From assembly GCA_951812925.1 (NCBI GenBank), contig OX638371.1:85217298-85281297 (forward strand): 64,000 bases of DNA. The letters run 5' to 3'. This document shows positions 61,601-64,000 of the stretch, in pieces. A model generated the notes under the pieces. It searched no databases and was not told the DNA's origin. It saw only the letters and a program-made list of their open reading frames with translations. The first letter of the stretch is position 1; every line of letters begins with the position of its first letter. Both the position numbers and the translations under genes were made by a program. This DNA is from Calliopum simillimum (taxonomy: Eukaryota; Arthropoda; Insecta; Diptera; Lauxaniidae).

Positions 61601-63189
61601 AAAAAAAAATATAAGAAAAGAAAATAAAACGATAAGAAGAAATTTTTAATAACAACAAATGCCAAAGAAATGGCTTGGGCATCATTTAAAAAAAAGGCGA
61701 TAAAACACAAACAACAGTTTTTAAATGGTTAAAAAAAAAGAATTGTTTCTATAATAGATAAAAAATTAATAAATATTGCAGCGTGTCAGCAGAATATGAT
61801 CCTAAGGTCAAATTTATATCGTTCTGATCAAAAGTCTACATTTGACAGTTTTAAATTTATGGAATATAAAAAAAAATTCCCTTTATTTATTCAGTCCTCA
61901 ATGATCTAAATATAGGTACATAACTATAAGTATTACGGTGAAGAGAGCTAAAAACGTGAAAAAGCCTTTTATTTGAAAATATCTATAAAAATATGTCAAT
62001 ATTTTCAAAATTATGACCTTGGCAATCAAAGATAGCGATTTGTGTTTTCATGAGCGGCTATGTTTATGATAAAAATTTTAATTTCATGACTAGAAAGTTT
62101 TTAACCCTTTAACGACCAGGTCCCAAAACGCGAAGCGATTTCAAAAATACAATTGAGGAGTGGCCGTACCAAAGGGCCTAAGTACCATTTCGAGGCGAAA
62201 GTAATGTCATACTTTTTATGTGCCTAATAGTCTGTTATTTGACTGTTTTAATTTTTTCAACATAATGACATCAATTCCACACTATCAAAAAAATTTTTAC
62301 TGAAAACAGAAAATAATTTTATTAATTTCTAAATGCCACCCGTTTCATATTATGACACTTCTTTTGCCTCGAAATGGTACTTAGGCCCTTTGGTACGGCC
62401 ACTCCTCAATTAGTCATCATCCATACAATGGTGCCTAGAAAACATTTGTCCAAGCAAATGGGGTGCTAGCGAACATACTCGCCTTTAGTCGTCAAAGGGT
62501 TAAGAGAATATTTTTCAACTTTCTGCGAAATGTACGAAGTCTTATAACTTTTTTTTTTTTGTTTCTGTTAAAATTTTTAAATAAAAAGACGAAAAATGTC
62601 TTCGCCGTTTCACCCCAAGCTACATTAAATACGTACAATGCTCAAATACGCAAAAATTTCTTATGTTTTTAAGAAAAAAGAAAAAATTGCAAAATTTCCA
62701 TTCATTTACTAATTAAGATAATTCCATAATCATGTGCATAAGTAATTAAAAAAAATTTAAATGACATTGTTTTTTCCACTGACAATCAGCATAATCTTCT
62801 GTTGCAAGTATTATGGGGTATTAAGGGATTTTGAGTAGATTACAAAAGGCGGTAACATGCATTGAGTTAGAAGTAGTTTGTACCTACCTTAAGCCATTCC
62901 ATTGCAAGCGTAATTTAACCACATTCAAATTCATATCCGAAAATGAGCGCATCTCCAGGTCATCAAGTTGCGAATGCGATATTTTTAAACTTATACTAAT
63001 ATTCGGTTCAAATTTATTCGACAGGGCATCGACTATTTTATGAAAAGAATCAACCTTTTCGCACGAAAGCTCAACATAATTGTTGGCATAGACCGGCTCA
63101 CAGGTGCAGGGTGAAATTTCTGGACGAACTGAACAATGCACAGAGGCGACATTTGTTATACTCCAAACGGCATAAACAAATGATGCCAT
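33694..63189 (-). CDS. secreted leucine-rich repeat protein, candidate larval translucida; 4 exons, 829 aa
   Basis: Exons: 63189-62888, 38680-37666, 34928-34730, 34667-33694 (stop TGA at 33696-33694). Splice phases 2, 0, 1 match at every junction and sum to 830 codons. Layout: hydrophobic signal peptide 1-19; Cys-rich LRR N-cap (CTC...C) about 27-46; roughly 15-17 LRRs of 23-25 residues about 65-470 with LxxLxLxxN repeats; Cys-containing C-cap about 485-540; Ser/Thr-rich mucin-like region about 605-705; hydrophilic end. No transmembrane segment is visible, so it should be secreted. In Drosophila the secreted LRR protein Larval translucida dampens BMP/Dpp signalling and, from memory, maps near lqf; domain layout and neighbourhood fit, but I cannot compare sequences, so no symbol is given. 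The 24.2-kb first intron is filled with transposons. Confidence 0.88.
34730..34928 (-). CDS. LRR gene exon 3 (last LRRs, start of C-cap)
   Basis: Acceptor TTTATTATAG at 34929, donor AAA|GTATGT at 34729. Encodes TFLPNLKILKVAFNNLTILE then the last repeats and KLEIFLE. The upstream intron (34929-37665) is mostly one 1.9-kb foldback element. Confidence 0.9.
35519..37432. mobile_element. 1.9-kb foldback element in LRR gene intron 2
   Basis: Left arm 35519 to about 36340 and right arm about 36609-37432 are reverse complements (ACGGTGGTT... / AACCACCGT; both carry a TATATGTATGTACGTACATA microsatellite). Loop about 270 bp. Reading frames found here are products of the ATGT repeats. It fills about 70% of the intron. 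Confidence 0.9.
37666..38680 (-). CDS. LRR gene exon 2 (main LRR array)
   Basis: Acceptor AAAAATAG at 38681, donor ACA|GTAAGT at 37665. 338 codons of consecutive LRRs, e.g. LLELSHNHLMTL, LRILSLSHNQIERI, with regular Asn at the turn. The open frame continues upstream into the intron by chance; the true 5' edge is fixed by phase match to exon 1 and by LRR periodicity across the join. Confidence 0.93.
40238..40935. mobile_element. TTAA-flanked MITE
   Basis: TTAA at 40234-40237 and 40936-40939; TIRs GGGAGTAGTCAGGTAG / mirror. 698 bp, two internal copies of a GGTACCC(A)AGATAG-like motif in opposite sense (40500, 40632). No transposase. Confidence 0.88.
42893..43468. mobile_element. element B copy 2 (uninterrupted)
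   Basis: TIRs TGTGGACTTTTGACAAAACA / mirror, about 25 bp. 576 bp, rich in AACTTATCTCAAATAAG and ACTTAAGTCGACATAAG half-palindromes. Serves as the empty-site reference for the inserts in copy 1. Confidence 0.75.
45721..46777 (-). pseudogene. hAT transposase pseudogene
   Basis: Minus strand 46777-46433 encodes a hAT core segment with DCKTRWSSLLDMLQHF, the family's conserved TRW motif; 46281-45721 continues toward the C-terminal dimerisation region (SERCF-like) with stops and frameshifts. The BED zinc finger and first part of the catalytic domain are missing. A MITE (46169-46464) sits between the two open parts. Confidence 0.85.
46169..46464. mobile_element. MITE D copy inside the hAT transposase
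   Basis: About 85% similar to 49416-49729. Left end GAGACTATCTGAGAAGTCAT; right end degraded (AACTAGTCTGAA). Contains the ACTC(A/G)TATGAGTT palindrome. Confidence 0.8.
49416..49729. mobile_element. MITE D, better-preserved copy
   Basis: TIRs CTTCAGACTATCTGAGAAGT / mirror (24 bp), 314 bp. Internal CTCATATGAGTT palindromes. Inserted in the right arm of the large inverted repeat. Confidence 0.85.
50089..50916. mobile_element. MITE E copy 1 (TA-flanked)
   Basis: TIRs AGTAACTTCGGGTAATGTGA / AGTAAGTTCGGGTAATGTGA in mirror; TA at 50087-50088 and 50917-50918. 828 bp. A shared 100-codon frame (50415-50756) also exists in copy 2. Confidence 0.82.
51744..53017 (-). mobile_element. full-length mariner, dead
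   Basis: 28-bp TIRs CGT(G/A)GGCTGCTCGATATATT / mirror; TA at 51742-51743 and 53018-53019; 1274 bp, the normal mariner size. Flanking DNA forms an inverted repeat around the target TA (see findings). Confidence 0.93.
51836..52842 (-). pseudogene. mariner transposase pseudogene
   Basis: ATG at 52842 opens 208 codons: HTH-containing N terminus (MELTREPFRAIIFHNF, VKNWFNEFSRGRRSLRDEF), linker WIPHNLT. The first catalytic region reads VKEDLSWIYAY instead of the usual TGDE-W pattern. Frameshifts near 52310 and 52130 move the rest to other frames, where HHDYASSHTS (second Asp) and PPYSLDLAPKDFF (third Asp, 34 residues later) remain. Closest to mariner subfamilies with the STVWVFxxE motif; inactive. 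Confidence 0.92.
55776..56157. mobile_element. foldback F1, 382 bp
   Basis: Arms from CAGGCATGTCGTGAAATCCG to its mirror; each about 175 bp, loop about 30 bp. Contains CGATAAAAAGTAT, GGTTCTACAAAAA and TAACCGTTTAGGGAATATTC, all shared in the same order with the foldback at 26041. Confidence 0.88.
56291..57551. mobile_element. foldback F2, interrupted by MITE E
   Basis: Homologous to F1 (TTTTTGATGAAA, GACGATAAAAAGTAT). Left arm 56291 to about 56450; right arm about 56500-56591 plus 57486-57551. MITE E copy 2 lies in the right arm. Confidence 0.8.
56592..57485. mobile_element. MITE E copy 2 (TA-flanked)
   Basis: Colinear with 50089-50916, about 90% by eye; TA at 56590-56591 and 57486-57487. 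894 bp. Inserted in the right arm of a foldback (56291-57551). Confidence 0.85.
57641..59783. mobile_element. hAT-like element, 8-bp TSD, with internal foldback
   Basis: TSD GCTTTTAC at 57633-57640 and 59784-59791. Ends CAGGGGCGTGGAGAG / CAGGTCTGACGAGAG (mirror). Subterminal CCGGGCCC(G/T)-rich blocks at both ends (57662-57698; 59710-59770 with a poly-C run). 2143 bp; no recognised transposase. Confidence 0.8.
58388..59275. mobile_element. foldback element with GGGCGTGGCACCGCCC repeats
   Basis: Arms start GCACTATGGTTTTTTTTGGG and mirror (CCATAGTGC); about 300-390 bp each. The middle has three (58690, 58858, 58977) GGGCGTGGCACCGCCC-type palindromes in alternating sense. Nested in the hAT-like element; the motif GGGCTCTG/GAGCCCGTA flanks it on both sides. 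Confidence 0.85.
59775..59999 (-). other. unrecognised ORF fragment cut by the hAT-like element
   Basis: Minus strand codes FNDEFDEEKGQRDGIGG then a charged, non-repetitive sequence ending IVYRFCAIDKYEAKCKS at the element border. Removing the element and one TSD copy continues the frame for a few more codons to a stop at about 57613-57615. Upstream a stop lies about 10 codons before. Composition is protein-like, but I do not recognise the family and see no clear exon borders; it could be part of an older transposon. Confidence 0.4.
60664..60829. repeat. two 82-bp tandem repeats
   Basis: ACCGTTTGCATTCTTTTTCT ... ACATAAGTATTTTGACGT occurs twice in a row with 5-6 differences. Confidence 0.85.
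62105..62499. mobile_element. TTAA-flanked MITE with internal palindrome
   Basis: TTAA at 62101-62104 and 62500-62503; TIRs CCCTTTAACGACC / CCCTTTGACGACT (mirror). Inner arms CAATTGAGGAGTGGCCGTAC... (62151) and mirror (62410) are about 48 bp and nearly perfect. 395 bp. Confidence 0.88.
62888..63189 (-). CDS. LRR gene exon 1 (signal peptide, N-cap, first LRRs)
   Basis: ATG at 63189 sits in a good fly start context (ACAAAAATGG). Residues 1-19 (MASFVYAVWSITNVASVHC) form a plausible signal peptide. Then PEISPCTCEPVY, an LRR N-terminal cap, and the first repeats. Donor AAG|GTAGGT at 62887 leaves two bases (AG) that combine with the A of exon 2 to give Arg101. Confidence 0.86.
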
Positions 63190-64000
63190 TTTTGTGATAA
63201 CAATTTAAATATAAATTTCAAAGTTAAAAATATCTATATATTTAAAAACAAAAAAAGTTCGCTAAACGCGTATTTATTTTCGATTTTTTTTATTTTTTCG
63301 TTTTTGTTATCAAGGCTTTGAATATCCAGTAGACATGTTGAATTATTTACACTGTGTATTTCTTTAATGTATACTATATGTATTTTTTCTTTTTGTTTCA
63401 AATTTTAACTGCAATTTAATACTTTTTTGTAGGGAAAAATATTTTTTGTATCACAATTTTTTTTGTTAATATTTCTTATCACACTGTTAAGGCGTTTTTG
63501 TGTCCTTTACATAAATAATCCGTACACAGGCACAATTTACTTTGCCTTAGCATACGAAAAGGACATTGGTTAATCCACGTTTTCGATTCAACAGATGCTT
63601 GGAGTTTCCAAAGTCTGAAAGTATAAACAAAAGGTATGACTATGACTGTGTCGGGGACGAGCAATAATCTTTAAAAAAATTATCTCATGAGAAATTCCTC
63701 TAATGCTCAGATTCCATATATTCGATCGATGATAATGATGCTGATCGTACAACATGTGTTTACGTATCACTTACATACATATATATATGTATGAATTTAA
63801 AGTCAAACTGGTCATGTATTGTATTGTACTCGTATTGTTAACATTTGACACCCATTTATCACTGAAAGTAATCTTTTAGAAATGCTCAGAATTGTCTACT
63901 GAGACTGTGGTATTTTTTTTTTTCGTATTTGTGTATGTTGATTAGTCGGTTGTTTTTAGAATTGAAATTTTGTAATGAACTATACGTTCGACAATCATTT
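63190..64000 (-). promoter_or_regulatory. upstream region of the LRR gene
   Basis: AT-rich DNA 5' of the start codon; should hold the 5' UTR and possibly the promoter. I see no reliable TATA/Inr pair and no coding sequence. Confidence 0.35.

Larger units (their letters stand above)
38681..62887. other. 24.2-kb intron 1 of the LRR gene
   Basis: Bounded by donor AAG|GTAGGT (62887) and acceptor AATAG (38681). Nearly every recognisable sequence inside is a mobile element, listed separately. Unassigned stretches: 38690-40230, 40940-42890, 47600-49190, 50920-51740, 53020-55770 (poly-A/T runs near 53770-54000) and 60010-62100; no host exon seen in them. Confidence 0.75.

Overview
The window is nuclear DNA of an insect, most likely a higher (brachyceran) fly. 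Protein-coding sequence is split by short introns with GT...AG borders, the non-coding DNA is very AT-rich and packed with transposon remains, and one gene is unmistakably the fly epsin liquid facets (lqf). A tephritid-like fly with a repeat-rich genome would fit; the species cannot be fixed from the sequence alone.

Two host genes are supported, both on the minus strand. (1) lqf occupies about 1.4-5.7 kb: seven coding exons (584 codons) give an ENTH domain, two ubiquitin-interacting motifs, clathrin boxes, seven DPW motifs and an NPF. Its last exon lies beyond the left edge of the window. A promoter and 5' UTR may lie far upstream, near 24 kb, but this is uncertain. (2) A secreted leucine-rich-repeat protein of 829 residues is built from four exons at 63.19-62.89, 38.68-37.67, 34.93-34.73 and 34.67-33.69 kb. 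All splice phases match, a 24-kb first intron separates signal peptide from LRRs, and a poly(A) signal lies 90 bp after the stop. Secretion, LRRs, Thr-rich tail and proximity to lqf make larval translucida (ltl) a candidate identity, not a proven one. A weak candidate first exon of a plus-strand gene ends at 31673.

The remaining 90% is a palimpsest of mobile elements. It holds three different mariner lineages (11.9-13.5, 24.7-25.6, 51.7-53.0 kb) and a Tc1 fragment (10.2-10.5 kb). It also holds a hAT transposon nested in a TA-type element and itself broken by a MITE (44.05-47.29 kb), a second hAT-like element with an 8-bp target duplication that interrupts an open reading frame (57.64-59.78 kb), and a hAT-like MITE (28.8-29.4 kb). 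There are three TTAA-flanked MITEs, several TA-flanked MITEs, and five large foldback (inverted-repeat) elements of 0.4-1.9 kb.

The most striking signal is a tRNA-headed SINE family whose body carries a complete type-I hammerhead ribozyme. Two diverged copies, at 0.98-1.07 kb (+) and 27.90-27.99 kb (-), keep the invariant core and show compensatory changes in stem I. A third hammerhead-like motif, of the kind known from Penelope-like retroelements, lies only 260 bp from the second copy. All calls are by eye; no alignment, folding or database search was run.
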